From Hahella sp050299855 (GTDB taxonomy: Bacteria; Pseudomonadota; Gammaproteobacteria; Pseudomonadales; Oleiphilaceae): a stretch of DNA of 64,000 nucleotides. The translations under genes and the position numbers were made by a program. The notes under the pieces were generated by a model. It ran no database searches. It saw only the letters and a list, made by a program, of their open reading frames with translations, and was not told where the DNA came from. The DNA is taken from positions 152,060-216,059 of the forward strand of contig JBNKWQ010000030.1 in assembly GCA_050299855.1 (NCBI GenBank), read 5' to 3'. This document shows positions 1 through 9,786 of this stretch, in pieces; the stretch's first letter is position 1; the number at the start of each line of letters is the position of its first letter.

Positions 1-578
1 ACACTCTACTGAAACGCTTTCACGCCACTCGGCGCAAGCATCCACTCAGCAGTAAAAGCATCTCCCTGAATGAAGCAATACTGAAGGAAAAGAACCTTCT
101 GGAACCGATTGCTTCACTGGCTAATCTATATATCGATACCAGCGACCTTTCACTCTACCAACTCAGAGACCAGGTTAAACTCCGGGTACTGGGTCGTAAA
201 GGACAAGATTTAGCACTGCTATTCCAGAGCTTTGGTTTCAAACATGGTGTTCCTTCAGATTCAGACTATGTATTTGATGTGCGCTGTTTACCGAATCCTT
301 ACTGGGATACTGCGCTAAGGAGCTTCAAGGGTACAGATCCGGAAATCATCGATTTTCTGAAAAAGCATCCTGAGTGTGCACAGATGGTGAACGATATTAT
401 TGCCTTCCTTGAAACCTGGATCCCATGTTTTCAAAACAGTAACCGGACTTACATGACCGTGAGTATCGGTTGCACTGGCGGTCATCATCGCTCGGTATAT
501 ATCAGTGAACAACTAGCAGACTTTTTTCGCCAAAAATATGATAACGTTCAGGTTCGCCACAAAGAGCTCGCACATTAA
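1..578 (+). CDS. rapZ: RNase adapter protein RapZ, 3' part
   Basis: This is the C-terminal two thirds of RapZ (YhbJ), a nucleotide-binding protein that in enterobacteria presents small RNAs to RNase E and controls amino-sugar synthesis. The reading frame is open from base 3 with no start, so the N-terminal Walker motif lies outside the window. What shows the family is the stretch SFGFKHG followed by FDVRCLPNPYW, and the C-terminal IGCTGGHHRSVY motif, all hallmarks of RapZ. It is followed by ptsO after 46 bases, the usual rapZ-ptsO arrangement of the rpoN/PTS-Ntr cluster. The family identification is firm; which RNAs it handles in this organism is unknown. Confidence 0.95.
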   Translation, partial: TLLKRFHATRRKHPLSSKSISLNEAILKEKNLLEPIASLANLYIDTSDLSLYQLRDQVKLRVLGRKGQDLALLFQSFGFKHGVPSDSDYVFDVRCLPNPYWDTALRSFKGTDPEIIDFLKKHPECAQMVNDIIAFLETWIPCFQNSNRTYMTVSIGCTGGHHRSVYISEQLADFFRQKYDNVQVRHKELAH

Positions 579-624
579 CTTTAACCTGCTGATCCCAAAG
601 GCATTAACGGCATAGTATGCGCAC

Positions 625-894
625 ATGATTCAAGAAAAGGTCATCATCATCAACAAGCTGGGGCTCCATGCCAGAGCTGCTGCCAAGTTTGTCAGTACAG
701 CTGCCAGATTCGGCAGCATGGTTAAAGTTTCCAAAGGCCCGCAACAGGTCGATGGAAAAAGCATCATGGCCGTTATGATGCTGGCTGCTAGCAAAGGTAC
801 CGAACTCGAATTATTGGTTGATGGGCCGGATGAAGAGGAAGCTTTCGGGGCAATCAAGAACCTGATTGAAGACTATTTTGGTGAAGGAGAATAA
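625..894 (+). CDS. ptsO: HPr-like phosphocarrier NPr
   Basis: An 89-residue HPr-family phosphocarrier. The phosphorylatable histidine is in GLHARAA (His16), and the regulatory-serine region reads DGKSIMAVMML. Its place directly after rapZ marks it as NPr of the nitrogen-related PTS rather than the sugar HPr; it passes phosphate from PtsP (EI-Ntr) to PtsN (EIIA-Ntr). The ATG at 625 is the only sensible start, although no clear Shine-Dalgarno sequence precedes it, which suggests translation together with rapZ. Length is normal for the family. Confidence 0.93.
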   Translation: MIQEKVIIINKLGLHARAAAKFVSTAARFGSMVKVSKGPQQVDGKSIMAVMMLAASKGTELELLVDGPDEEEAFGAIKNLIEDYFGEGE

Positions 895-1089
895 AGGTCG
901 CTGTAGCTTTCTGGCATTACCAGATTGGCTAACTCGCACTTCAATTATCACCGCAGCCTTTAAAAAACTCACCTATCAGATAAAAGCCCTACCACAAGCA
1001 TATTGGGTGGCTGGCAGGGCCACTGGTCATTTCATCTCGAAAAGTAATACTCCACATGAAATTAATTAGTCAATTTACTGATTTTATTT

Positions 1090-1128
1090 AGCTCTTTTTA
1101 GAACATAACTTACACTTTAAAAAGAGCT
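1090..1128. repeat. Perfect 11-bp inverted repeat
   Basis: AGCTCTTTTTA at 1090-1100 is matched exactly by TAAAAAGAGCT at 1118-1128, with a 17-base loop. It lies 196 bases after ptsO. It could be a regulator site or an RNA hairpin. It is AT-rich and not followed by a T-tract, so it is a poor intrinsic terminator. Confidence 0.6.
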
Positions 1129-1197
1129 CCATTATACTTGAAAAGTTTTTTTGCCTGACTCGGCTGGATCGCACCATAGCGAAATAAAAGCAGAGCA

Positions 1198-1238
1198 ACA
1201 TGGCTCTACTGCTCACTGGACATGGCTCTACTGTTCAC
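1198..1238. repeat. Two-copy 22-bp-period direct repeat
   Basis: Two 19-base copies, ACATGGCTCTACTGCTCAC (1198-1216) and the same with one change, C to T (1220-1238), spaced 22 bases start to start. The 22-base period places both copies on nearly the same helix face, just upstream of mgtE. Function unknown. Confidence 0.65.
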
Positions 1239-1301
1239 CGATAGCTAGAACCGCTCACCTAAAAGCCCAGTCAGGACACATCCAGACACCGGAAATCCCA
1301 A

Positions 1302-2663
1302 ATGCCCCAGGCCGCTGAAAAGAACACAGCCAAGATAAGATTACGCTCCCTGACAGAAGCGCTGGAAAGCGGTTCACTACAGCAGGTAACACGCATTCTT
1401 AACGGCGGCCTATCTCCCAGCGATATTGCCCACCTGCTTGAATCCTCCCCCCCCAAAGAGCGGAAGTTGCTCTGGCAATTGGTGGATGATGAATTGGACG
1501 GCGAGGTTCTTCAGTATCTAAGCGACGAAATCAGGTCAGACTTCCTGAGTGAAATGAATGCCCAAGACGTTATCGATATCGCTGAAGATTTCGAAATGGA
1601 TGACTTGGCGGACCTGTTGCAGCAGTTGCCGGAAGCGGTCATTCGAGAAGTTCTGGATTCCATGGACACCCAGGATCGTCATCGCCTGGAAGAGGTTCTT
1701 GCCTACCCTGATGATGTTGCCGGCGGCTTGATGAATACCGATATGGTGACCGTCCGGCCAGATATCACTGTCGATGTGGCACTTCGCTATTTACGAAGCC
1801 ATAAAAGCCTTCCTAACATGACGGATAGCCTGGCAGTCGTGAACCGTCGGGATATGTTTATCGGCGTGCTGCCAATTACCACACTGCTGGTCTCCAACCT
1901 GAACTCTACCGTACGCGAAATTATGCGAACTGATATCGAAGGTATTCCAGCCACTATGTCTGAAAGGGAGGTTGCCACTCTATTCGAACGCCATGACCTT
2001 GTTTCCGCACCGGTTATCGATGTTAGCGGCCGACTCCTTGGGCGGATCACCATTGATGACGTGGTCGACGTTATCCGCGAAAGCGCCGACCACGAAATCA
2101 TGAGCATGGCAGGTCTGGACGAAGAAGAAGACATGTTTGCCCCCATTATGAAAACCGCCAAAAGCAGGGCTGTCTGGCTGGGAATCAACCTGATCACGGC
2201 CTTCCTGGCTTCTGCGGTGATTGGTATCTTTGAAGAAACTATCGCCAAGGTGGTCGCTCTGGCGGTGCTAATGCCTATTGTCGCCAGTATGGGGGGCATT
2301 GCCGGAAGCCAGGCACTCACTCTGGTCATTCGAGGAATGGCAACAGGGAAAGTGGCTTCCAGCAATATTCGCTGGCTGATGAACCGGGAGTTCCTGGTAG
2401 GTGCATTCAATGGAACATTGTGGGCTTTAGTCGTGGCGGCTGCGGCTATGGTCTGGTTTAACGATATGAAGATCGGCCTTCTCATTGCATCCGCTATGGC
2501 CATCAATTTGACCGTGGCAGCATTGGTAGGTACAGCGCTGCCGATGCTGCTGAAAAGTCTAAAAATAGACCCGGCCCTGGCCGGCGGAGTTATTCTGACT
2601 ACAGTGACTGACGTGGTTGGATTTATGTCCTTCTTAGGCCTTGCCACTATTGCCTACGCCTGA
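1302..2663 (+). CDS. mgtE: Magnesium transporter MgtE
   Basis: A 453-residue MgtE-family Mg2+ channel of the inner membrane. The order is standard: an acidic helical MgtE N domain (about 20-130), a CBS pair (about 135-255, the Mg2+ sensor that closes the pore), a connecting helix, and five membrane helices (about 280-453). The pore signature is visible as MPIVASMGGIAGSQ followed by TLVIRG. Length is normal. It stands alone after a 400-base gap and is followed after 92 bases by darP. Co/Ni transport has been reported for some relatives, but Mg2+ is the default. Confidence 0.95.
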   Translation: MPQAAEKNTAKIRLRSLTEALESGSLQQVTRILNGGLSPSDIAHLLESSPPKERKLLWQLVDDELDGEVLQYLSDEIRSDFLSEMNAQDVIDIAEDFEMDDLADLLQQLPEAVIREVLDSMDTQDRHRLEEVLAYPDDVAGGLMNTDMVTVRPDITVDVALRYLRSHKSLPNMTDSLAVVNRRDMFIGVLPITTLLVSNLNSTVREIMRTDIEGIPATMSEREVATLFERHDLVSAPVIDVSGRLLGRITIDDVVDVIRESADHEIMSMAGLDEEEDMFAPIMKTAKSRAVWLGINLITAFLASAVIGIFEETIAKVVALAVLMPIVASMGGIAGSQALTLVIRGMATGKVASSNIRWLMNREFLVGAFNGTLWALVVAAAAMVWFNDMKIGLLIASAMAINLTVAALVGTALPMLLKSLKIDPALAGGVILTTVTDVVGFMSFLGLATIAYA

Positions 2664-2755
2664 CCAATCGAATAGAAAACCTCAGCGCCATAATCCGCTA
2701 TAATAGTTTCATTTAGTCGGGTACGTTTATTTAACAATAACCAATGAGATGAATC

Positions 2756-3286
2756 ATGCAACACCGTAACTTCGACGATAACGAAGACAATTCTGATGAC
2801 GACGAATTTGGCCCCAGTAAATCCAGTCGCAAAAGGGCCATGCAGGCTCTGCAGGATCTGGGTAAGGAACTCAGTGCTCTCAGACCAGAACAACTGGACG
2901 AACTCCCAATTTCAGACCGCCTTCGGGAAGCACTGATTGATTATCAAAAATTTCCGACACACGAGGCCAAACGACGCCAGCTGCAATATGTCGGCAAGTT
3001 GATGCGCGAAATCAATGAAGAGGAAATTCAGCCTTACCTTGATAAATTTACCGAAGGTTCGGTTAGCCAGACAGCACTTCACCACCAAATAGAGCGTTGG
3101 CGTGATCAGCTACTTGAAGGTGACAACGAGGCCCTCACTGAGTTTGTCGATACTTACCCAGGAGGCGATATCCAACATTTACGTCATCTGATTCGCAATG
3201 CAAAGAAAGATATTGAGCAATTCAAGAATCGTGGCGCGGGGAAAAAACTCTACCGCTATTTAAGGGAGTTGATGGAGGAAGAGTAA
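2756..3286 (+). CDS. darP: Ribosome-associated protein DarP (YjgA family)
   Basis: A 176-residue, highly charged, helical protein of the DUF615/YjgA family, now called DarP, which acts in late maturation of the 50S subunit. Recognisable parts are SSRKRAMQALQDLGKEL near the N-terminus, LREALIDYQKF in the middle and KKLYRYLRELMEEE at the end. The N-terminal 25 residues are Asp/Glu-rich, as is common in the family. It is convergent with the nitrilase gene 34 bases away. TATAAT occurs at 2699-2704 upstream, but with no good -35 element. Confidence 0.93.
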   Translation: MQHRNFDDNEDNSDDDEFGPSKSSRKRAMQALQDLGKELSALRPEQLDELPISDRLREALIDYQKFPTHEAKRRQLQYVGKLMREINEEEIQPYLDKFTEGSVSQTALHHQIERWRDQLLEGDNEALTEFVDTYPGGDIQHLRHLIRNAKKDIEQFKNRGAGKKLYRYLRELMEEE

Positions 3287-3320
3287 CAGCAGACAGGATT
3301 TAACAATATCCATCTTACAT

Positions 3321-4211
3321 CTATGTCTTAAAAATCCGGTGTTTGAGCACTGGCATTTTAGCTCTTACCTTATTGACCACACGTTGATCGATTTCTGCCA
3401 ACACCAATCCTTCACCGGTTTTTTCGCGACAGTCCAAAACGCTTCCCCAGGGATCTACAATCATAGAGTGGCCGAAAGTAATGCGGGTACTACTATGCTG
3501 CCCACCCTGTCCGGCAGCGACTACATAAACCTGATTTTCGATAGCACGGGCTCTGAGAAGGACTTCCCAGTGCGCTTCGCCTGTCGCCTGGGTAAAAGCT
3601 GCAGGCACTACTATCCAGGTCGCCCCCAGCTCGACCAGACGGCGGTAGAGCTCGGGAAAACGCAAATCGTAACAGATAGACAATCCCAGGCGTCCTGCAG
3701 GCGTATCCACCACAACCGCTTCGGTGCCGGGTTCAAACCAATGTGACTCACGGTATTGACCATGCTGGTCATCGACATCCACATCAAACAGATGAACCTT
3801 GTCATAGCGTGCGACCTCTTCGCCCCGATTATTCACCACCCAACAGGCAGAGCGCACCCTGCCAGACACGTCACTACCGTCCCCGCGCTGTGCGCAAGGT
3901 AGTGAACCGGCCACGAGCCAAACCTGATATTCCCTGGCGAGTCTGGCCAGCTCAGAACGAACGGGGCTTTCAGGGCTGCACTCCTGCTGCCCCAACCCAA
4001 TGGATTGCTGGCTGTCCAGCAAGGCAAAATTTTCCGGTAGAACGACCACTTTCGCACCGGAGAAAGCAGCTTCCTTCACCCAATGAGCTACACGCTCGAT
4101 ATTGAAGGCAAGGTCCTTTCCACTGACTAACTGAACTGCCGCAATCCTGATTTTTCCAGGTTGTTCCGTGCTGTCAGACCCTTGATTAGGTTTTAGGTCT
4201 AATGTTCCCAC
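3321..4211 (-). CDS. Carbon-nitrogen hydrolase, deaminated-glutathione amidase type
   Basis: A 296-residue nitrilase-superfamily amidase. The Glu-Lys-Cys triad is visible in VVLPENFALL, YDKVHLFDVDV and LSICYDLRFPELYR. The VHLFDVDV and CYDLRFPELYR sequences place it with Nit1/YbeM-type enzymes, which hydrolyse deaminated glutathione (metabolite repair). It starts at GTG 4211 with a strong GGAGGAG ribosome site just upstream. It is the last gene of the leftward mre-maf-rng-yhdP block, where this gene is usually found. The tldD gene that often follows it is not here; darP comes next instead. Confidence 0.9.
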   Translation of the reverse strand: MGTLDLKPNQGSDSTEQPGKIRIAAVQLVSGKDLAFNIERVAHWVKEAAFSGAKVVVLPENFALLDSQQSIGLGQQECSPESPVRSELARLAREYQVWLVAGSLPCAQRGDGSDVSGRVRSACWVVNNRGEEVARYDKVHLFDVDVDDQHGQYRESHWFEPGTEAVVVDTPAGRLGLSICYDLRFPELYRRLVELGATWIVVPAAFTQATGEAHWEVLLRARAIENQVYVVAAGQGGQHSSTRITFGHSMIVDPWGSVLDCREKTGEGLVLAEIDQRVVNKVRAKMPVLKHRIFKT

Positions 4212-4231
4212 CGGTTTCTCCTCCAGTCTAA

Positions 4232-7200
4232 TTAATCATTTTCCTTGCGGGACTTTCGGTTGCTACCGGCAGATGACCCGGACTGATCGAATATTTGTTT
4301 CAGTTTCACTTGAGGGTCCTGAAACGTGCCTTTCACTTCGTATGTTGCACTGGTCAGACTGCTCAATGAATCACCTAACAATTTATCTATCAGATATAAG
4401 GCTCCGCCGACCTGAGGAGCCCCAACTAACAGTGCTGCCAAAGGCAGGTTTTGCGTCAATGGCAATACCACGACCATGGTAAGGTCCAGGCTGTCATCGA
4501 CCACACTGGTCTGGCCAGTAATTTTATAGGCACTCGATGGTCCCTGAATGGCCAGAGGGGTTTCGATCCGGAAAACTCCTTCCTGAACCCTGGCACTGCC
4601 TTCAATCTTGTCGTATGCCAATCCGCTCTTATACAGGTCGGAAAAATCCAGTTTTAGACGCCGGGTAATGGAATCTGTATTGAGGATACCAAAGACCCGA
4701 AACAGCTGAGTCTGGCTCGATGCTTCAGTAATAGTGCCGGAAGACAAAGAAGTGGAAAGCTGGCCGCTGACATTTGCCCAGTCAAATTCCAACGGAGATT
4801 GCCCCCATACTATACCCGCCTTTACCTCGTATTCCTGTGCCGTGATCGGCGCAGTTTTGGACCAGTTGGTAAAAAGCTTTTCAATATTTTTACCCTTAAG
4901 CTCCCCCGTCAGAATTGAGTTGTGCACCTGCGTTATAGGGTCATATAGCCAGGTAAGACGTGCAGACACCTCTCCTCCGGCCACCTTGCCGGAGACATTA
5001 TTCAAGATCACGCCTTCATCGCGGGCTTCTGCTTCCCAGGACCAGCTGCCATAGCTTTGATCGCCCAATTTCAAGTCGTTGACGGCAACTTGCGCCAGCG
5101 GAATATCTTCCGGAAGTAATGCCGATGTATCGGCCTCATCAGCCTTACTCAGATGTAGCCTTTCAAACTCAGCAATCGGAGCAATCTTCCCTTCAAGGTC
5201 AATCTGCAAGCTCCCATTTATCCTGTTTCCATCATACAGGCTCACCACTGCGCTATTTTTCATGACCTTGCCGACAGCCTGCTCTTCCCGAGATCGGACA
5301 TCGGATGATTGATCGGAGAGCTTTCGCAGACGGGCGCGAACCTCCTTAAATTTCTCGCCGGCAATATCCAATTGGCCAAGCCTTATATCTGTATCCCCCA
5401 GCCAGTCTGGCCAAGTAAATAAAGCAGCGGATTTTGCAGAATTTGCTGTAGCTTGTGATGGCGCTTCATCCAGATATGACCTGATAAATTGAGACCATTC
5501 CTCAACATTCAGATGCTCCAGGCGTCCACGAATGTTGACACCTGACTTGGGAAGTGTATTTTCACCCTGTGCATTAAACCTGACCAGACCGCGTGTAATT
5601 CCCCCACTACCCTCTTCCAGGTTCATTTCCAGCAACTTATTCCAGTCTAATTTAATGTGCCCCTTCTGGGCTTCCTCCAACCATCGATAATTTACCAGGA
5701 TGGGCGATGAGCTTCCCACGGCTTTACCAAAGGGATAGGGTGCATCAATGGCGGTATTCTGCAAATCAGACTTAGCCAGAAGTTCAATGACACTATCAGT
5801 ATCATTTTCAACTTCAATATTAACGATCAGGGAGTAATCAAGATCACCTTTAACCGGCAGCCTTGTTTCAATCTCAGCCTGTTCTAACAACTTTGCAGTA
5901 TCAACACTTCCCTGAATTCCCAATTGCACTTTACGCGACCGATCTGTCCAGTTAGTTGTCGTAACCCGAATATTTGCGGGACGCCCTAATACTCCAGCAG
6001 CCATATCACTAACGCTAAAACCATTTTGCGTGGTAAATGCCAGCCGGCCAGTCATATTTGTGAATTCAAGAGGGTGTTCATTAGATACCAGGGACATGTC
6101 CTGCAAAGCAGCTTCCAAACGGATATCAGTATAGTCATCCGACAGACTGGTCTTGATATCAAGATTGACCTGACTTTCTCCATGCAAAGTCCATCCGGAC
6201 ATTGCAGAGCGCGAATGCTCCGACAGAGGGGATTCAAGCAACCAGTAGCGCCAATCATCGTCTGTTGGTTCAAGCTGCGTGACGATGCTCAGCATATTCC
6301 TGTTTTCCTGATCCCGCCCTACATGCAGGTCAACATCACTGACAACCGTTCCTCCTATCAACCCTTTGTCGATATGACCGTCAACGGTACTGCCTACAAT
6401 CGACAATTGACCATTAAAACCGGACAAAGGCGGCCAGTTTTCGTCGAACTTCAGTTCTGCATCTTTCACGTTAAAGAACATTTGTGACTGATGACTACCC
6501 GACGGAGCTGACGGACCCACCAGCCCTGTATAAAAATATCCCCCCTCCGTTACTATCCCACTGGCAACCACTGAGTCCAGCCATTGGTATAGCTCTCCCT
6601 CTACTTCGTGACCAGGCACAAACAGGGGTGTAATACGGACATCCGCCTCACGTATACCGACGGCCAGCTCAAAAAGGCTGGCGGTGTTATCTACCTTTGG
6701 GATATGAATGCTGAAAGTGCCCTGCAGATCCGCCTTTAGTGTATTCGGGTCGGACAAACTGAGATTATGCCCACTGACTAACAGCCCATCGTCCAAAACC
6801 TTCCAATACACCCCTCCCTCACCATAAGCAAATGTCCAGGGCTCAAAAAACAAGTCAGGAAAGTTAATGCCCAACTGCTCATTGGCGAATATTACTTCAC
6901 CAGCATCAGCCGTTGCCTGGACATAGCCATTGATTCTCTCCCCTCCTGGCGCTCCGCCGTAGGGCAGAATGTTGATCTCTTCGAGCTCCGAGGCAAAATC
7001 GATTAATGAACCTGACTGATCCAACCGCACACGGATATTGTTCATCCAGCCATCAGGCGAGTAGTGACCCAGTGTGCGTGCTAGCTTTTCCGATAAGGCA
7101 CCGGATTGCTGTGCGAAATCTTTCAATATTCCAATATTGAGGCGATCAATGCGAACCTCCGTAGCGACCTGCCGGGGCTGACTCTCAGAGTCTGGGCTGA

Positions 7201-8269
7201 CAACTGCGTCATCTGACTGGACAGTATTATTCAGGTTGTTGCGTGCAAACAACGCCTGAAACTTCCCAATTTCCAGTGACTGTCCCGACCATTTAAATTC
7301 AAGCTCACTGCCTGAAACCTGCCACTGCTGGGCCTGTTTTTCAGCCCTTAACTTGGCTTCAAGTTTTTCGATTGGCGCCTGCGCGAGACCCTCTTGCTGC
7401 CACTGCAAGTCAGCAATGGCAACATCCGCCGCCAAGGAGTTAAAGTATCCCCCGACAATACTGAGCCAGACACTCCCTTTGGTTTCAAAACCCGTAATTC
7501 TGGTGGCATCTAGCTCCAGCATATCCAATACAGGGTCTAGGATCTCACTGTCACGCCAGGATAAATAGAGCAATGCATTGAGGCCCGGCTCATCAACTTC
7601 GGGAGTTTCATGCAGGGAAAAAATACCTATAGGGTCGCTGTCGTCAGCACTGTGAACAAAACCGGATGCGCGTATTCCATCGCCATCGGCATTAAGATTC
7701 ATAACCGGAATCAGCCAGGTGGCGGCATGTTCATTTTTGAATTTCCAGTGGATACGTATATTTCTCAACTCGAGGGTTGGCGAAGCCAGAATATCGTTGA
7801 GATTGCCCCAATCCCAGTCTGAATCTTCTACTCCGGGATCGGACGTAACCGGCAGCCCCTGTAGTGACCAGCGACCATCCTTGGTTTGTTCGACACTAAC
7901 GTTAACATCACCAAGTTCGATATGCTCGAACACCAACCCCAGATTGAACAGACTAGCCAGCATATCTGGTTGGATTAATATGGATTCAAGTCTAAGGAGT
8001 TCTGTGGAATCAGATGCGGCATCCGACACAGTTACATTTGATAAAGACAGAACAGGATCAAGGCCATCCCAGCTTCCCTGCATTTCACCTATATGAACGC
8101 TGATCCCCAGCGATTCCTGCAGCAGAACTTCAAGGTCATCTTTAAAGGTGGCCACCGAACCGAAGAAATTGCGTCCGACAGCAACATAGGTTGCAACCAG
8201 CACTAACAACGCTAGTGCAACATACCAGACAATCTGGGTTGCTTTGACAGCCAGTGATTTTGTGATCAT
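4232..8269 (-). CDS. yhdP: YhdP family AsmA-like envelope protein (TIGR02099)
   Basis: A very large (1345 residue) YhdP-type protein: one N-terminal membrane helix (roughly residues 10-32, VWYVALALLVLVATYVAV) followed by a long beta-rich periplasmic body with DUF3971 and AsmA-like C-terminal parts. YhdP is one of the AsmA-like proteins, with TamB and YdbH, thought to bridge the two membranes and move phospholipids to the outer membrane. I chose the ATG at 8269. A TTG at 8293 would add eight residues but has a poorly placed ribosome site. It sits between rng and the nitrilase gene, as in Pseudomonas relatives. Length is normal for the family. Confidence 0.92.
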   Translation of the reverse strand: MITKSLAVKATQIVWYVALALLVLVATYVAVGRNFFGSVATFKDDLEVLLQESLGISVHIGEMQGSWDGLDPVLSLSNVTVSDAASDSTELLRLESILIQPDMLASLFNLGLVFEHIELGDVNVSVEQTKDGRWSLQGLPVTSDPGVEDSDWDWGNLNDILASPTLELRNIRIHWKFKNEHAATWLIPVMNLNADGDGIRASGFVHSADDSDPIGIFSLHETPEVDEPGLNALLYLSWRDSEILDPVLDMLELDATRITGFETKGSVWLSIVGGYFNSLAADVAIADLQWQQEGLAQAPIEKLEAKLRAEKQAQQWQVSGSELEFKWSGQSLEIGKFQALFARNNLNNTVQSDDAVVSPDSESQPRQVATEVRIDRLNIGILKDFAQQSGALSEKLARTLGHYSPDGWMNNIRVRLDQSGSLIDFASELEEINILPYGGAPGGERINGYVQATADAGEVIFANEQLGINFPDLFFEPWTFAYGEGGVYWKVLDDGLLVSGHNLSLSDPNTLKADLQGTFSIHIPKVDNTASLFELAVGIREADVRITPLFVPGHEVEGELYQWLDSVVASGIVTEGGYFYTGLVGPSAPSGSHQSQMFFNVKDAELKFDENWPPLSGFNGQLSIVGSTVDGHIDKGLIGGTVVSDVDLHVGRDQENRNMLSIVTQLEPTDDDWRYWLLESPLSEHSRSAMSGWTLHGESQVNLDIKTSLSDDYTDIRLEAALQDMSLVSNEHPLEFTNMTGRLAFTTQNGFSVSDMAAGVLGRPANIRVTTTNWTDRSRKVQLGIQGSVDTAKLLEQAEIETRLPVKGDLDYSLIVNIEVENDTDSVIELLAKSDLQNTAIDAPYPFGKAVGSSSPILVNYRWLEEAQKGHIKLDWNKLLEMNLEEGSGGITRGLVRFNAQGENTLPKSGVNIRGRLEHLNVEEWSQFIRSYLDEAPSQATANSAKSAALFTWPDWLGDTDIRLGQLDIAGEKFKEVRARLRKLSDQSSDVRSREEQAVGKVMKNSAVVSLYDGNRINGSLQIDLEGKIAPIAEFERLHLSKADEADTSALLPEDIPLAQVAVNDLKLGDQSYGSWSWEAEARDEGVILNNVSGKVAGGEVSARLTWLYDPITQVHNSILTGELKGKNIEKLFTNWSKTAPITAQEYEVKAGIVWGQSPLEFDWANVSGQLSTSLSSGTITEASSQTQLFRVFGILNTDSITRRLKLDFSDLYKSGLAYDKIEGSARVQEGVFRIETPLAIQGPSSAYKITGQTSVVDDSLDLTMVVVLPLTQNLPLAALLVGAPQVGGALYLIDKLLGDSLSSLTSATYEVKGTFQDPQVKLKQIFDQSGSSAGSNRKSRKEND

Positions 8270-8312
8270 TAATTTAAAGCCAGAACAGATCAACTCGCCA
8301 GCAAGTGACAGG

Positions 8313-9785
8313 CTACTGCAATACTACGTCAAATTGCTCCTGTGTATAGAGCATTTCCACCTGGAAGCGAATTCGCTTACTGATAAAAGTTTCCAGATCA
8401 GCCACACTGTCGGATTGTTCATCCAGCAGTAAATCGACTACGGCCTGAGAGGCCAGAACCAAATAGCTTTGAGCATCATAGGTACGGTTAATCCGTAAAA
8501 TTTCACGAAAGATCTCATAACAAACTGTCTGCGCAGTCTTCACCGTGCCACGGCCATCACAGGCCGGACAGGGTTCGCAAAGCATCTGCCCCAAACTTTC
8601 AGTGGTTCGCTTACGGGTCATTTCCACCAACCCGAGCTCACTGACGCAACTGATCTTGGTTTTCGCATGATCCCGCTCGAGCATTTTCTCCAGCATCCGC
8701 AAGACTTGTCTTTTATGTTCCTCGTCTTCCATGTCGATAAAATCGAGGATGATGATGCCCCCCAAATTACGCAACCTGAGCTGCCTGGCGATTGCCCTGG
8801 CAGCCTCCAGGTTGGTCTTGAAGATGGTTTCCTCCAGATTACGATGGCCAACAAAAGCGCCAGTATTCACATCTATTGTGGTCATGGCTTCGGTCTGGTC
8901 AATAATCAGATAGCCACCAGATTTCAACTGCACCTTGCGGCTGAGGGCTTTTTGCAGCTCATCTTCTACGCTGTACAAATCAAAGATGGGACGCTCGCCG
9001 GGATAGTATTCTATCTTGGACACAATCTCGGTGACGTAATCCTGCACAAACTGGGCAGCCTTCTGATAACTCTCCCGCGAGTCAATGCGTATTTTCTCCG
9101 TATAAGGCCGAACCAGGTCTCGCAGTGTCCTAACGTATAGGGGCAAGTCTTCATAAATGGGGATAGGGCCGGTGGCAGATTTGATTTTTTCCTCCAGCGA
9201 TAACCAAAGACGCTGCAGGAAAACGATATCGACTTCCAATTCCTCGGCACCGACCCCTTCTGCTGCGGTGCGGATGATAAAACCATTAGCCCCTGTACTT
9301 GACTCCCCCCGTTCAGCGCAGGTCTGAATAAGATCCCGCAGCCGGTCGCGCTCCTGCTCATCCTCTATGCGCTGGGAAATACCAATATGGTCATTTCCCG
9401 GCATGTAAACCAGGTATCTGGAAGGCACTGAAAGCTGTGTCGTCAACCTGGCGCCTTTGGTTCCGATAGGGTCCTTGGTGACCTGCACTACCAACGACTG
9501 CCCTTCCCTCAACAACGTGCTGATATCCGGATGCTTGCCGTTTTTGTCTTCCTGGTTGGGGCTAATAATGTCTGAAGCGTGGATAAAGGCTGCACGCTCC
9601 AGCCCAATATCAACAAATGCAGCTTCCATACCCGGCAATACTCTGGCGACTTTGCCCTTGTAAATGTTGCCGACGATGCCACGGCGCTGACTGCGCTCAA
9701 TATATACTTCCTGCAACATCCCGTTTTCCACTACCGCGACGCGGGTTTCCACCGGAGTTACGTTAATCAGAATTTCCTCGCTCAT
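8313..9785 (-). CDS. rng: Ribonuclease G
   Basis: A 490-residue RNase E/G family endoribonuclease that matures the 5' end of 16S rRNA. Visible parts are an N-terminal S1 domain (KGKVARVLPGMEAAFVDIG), the DNase-I-like catalytic core with metal ligands in DVNTGAF and ILDFIDMEDEEH, and the Zn-link cysteines in CEPCPACDGRG. The C-terminal RNase E scaffold is absent and the length is that of RNase G. It begins two bases after maf ends, so it belongs to the mre-maf-rng operon. Confidence 0.96.
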   Translation of the reverse strand: MSEEILINVTPVETRVAVVENGMLQEVYIERSQRRGIVGNIYKGKVARVLPGMEAAFVDIGLERAAFIHASDIISPNQEDKNGKHPDISTLLREGQSLVVQVTKDPIGTKGARLTTQLSVPSRYLVYMPGNDHIGISQRIEDEQERDRLRDLIQTCAERGESSTGANGFIIRTAAEGVGAEELEVDIVFLQRLWLSLEEKIKSATGPIPIYEDLPLYVRTLRDLVRPYTEKIRIDSRESYQKAAQFVQDYVTEIVSKIEYYPGERPIFDLYSVEDELQKALSRKVQLKSGGYLIIDQTEAMTTIDVNTGAFVGHRNLEETIFKTNLEAARAIARQLRLRNLGGIIILDFIDMEDEEHKRQVLRMLEKMLERDHAKTKISCVSELGLVEMTRKRTTESLGQMLCEPCPACDGRGTVKTAQTVCYEIFREILRINRTYDAQSYLVLASQAVVDLLLDEQSDSVADLETFISKRIRFQVEMLYTQEQFDVVLQ

Positions 9786-9786
9786 G

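Larger units (their letters stand above)
895..1301. other. Non-coding gap between ptsO and mgtE
   Basis: I see no credible gene in these 407 bases. An open frame entering from ptsO (866-1069) has no family resemblance and overlaps ptsO. The gap holds an inverted repeat (1090-1128) and a short direct repeat (1198-1238), listed separately. The mgtE promoter, and possibly an Mg2+-responsive leader, would be expected here, but I cannot recognise a known riboswitch fold. Confidence 0.6.

Noticed and set aside
866..1069. 67-codon frame overlapping ptsO
   Set aside because: It begins within ptsO in another frame and has no likeness to known proteins or a ribosome site.
1787..2647. 286-codon open frame on the minus strand within mgtE
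   Set aside because: It is an antisense shadow of a clearly coding gene, is Ile/Ser/Arg-rich with no family resemblance, and has no ribosome site.
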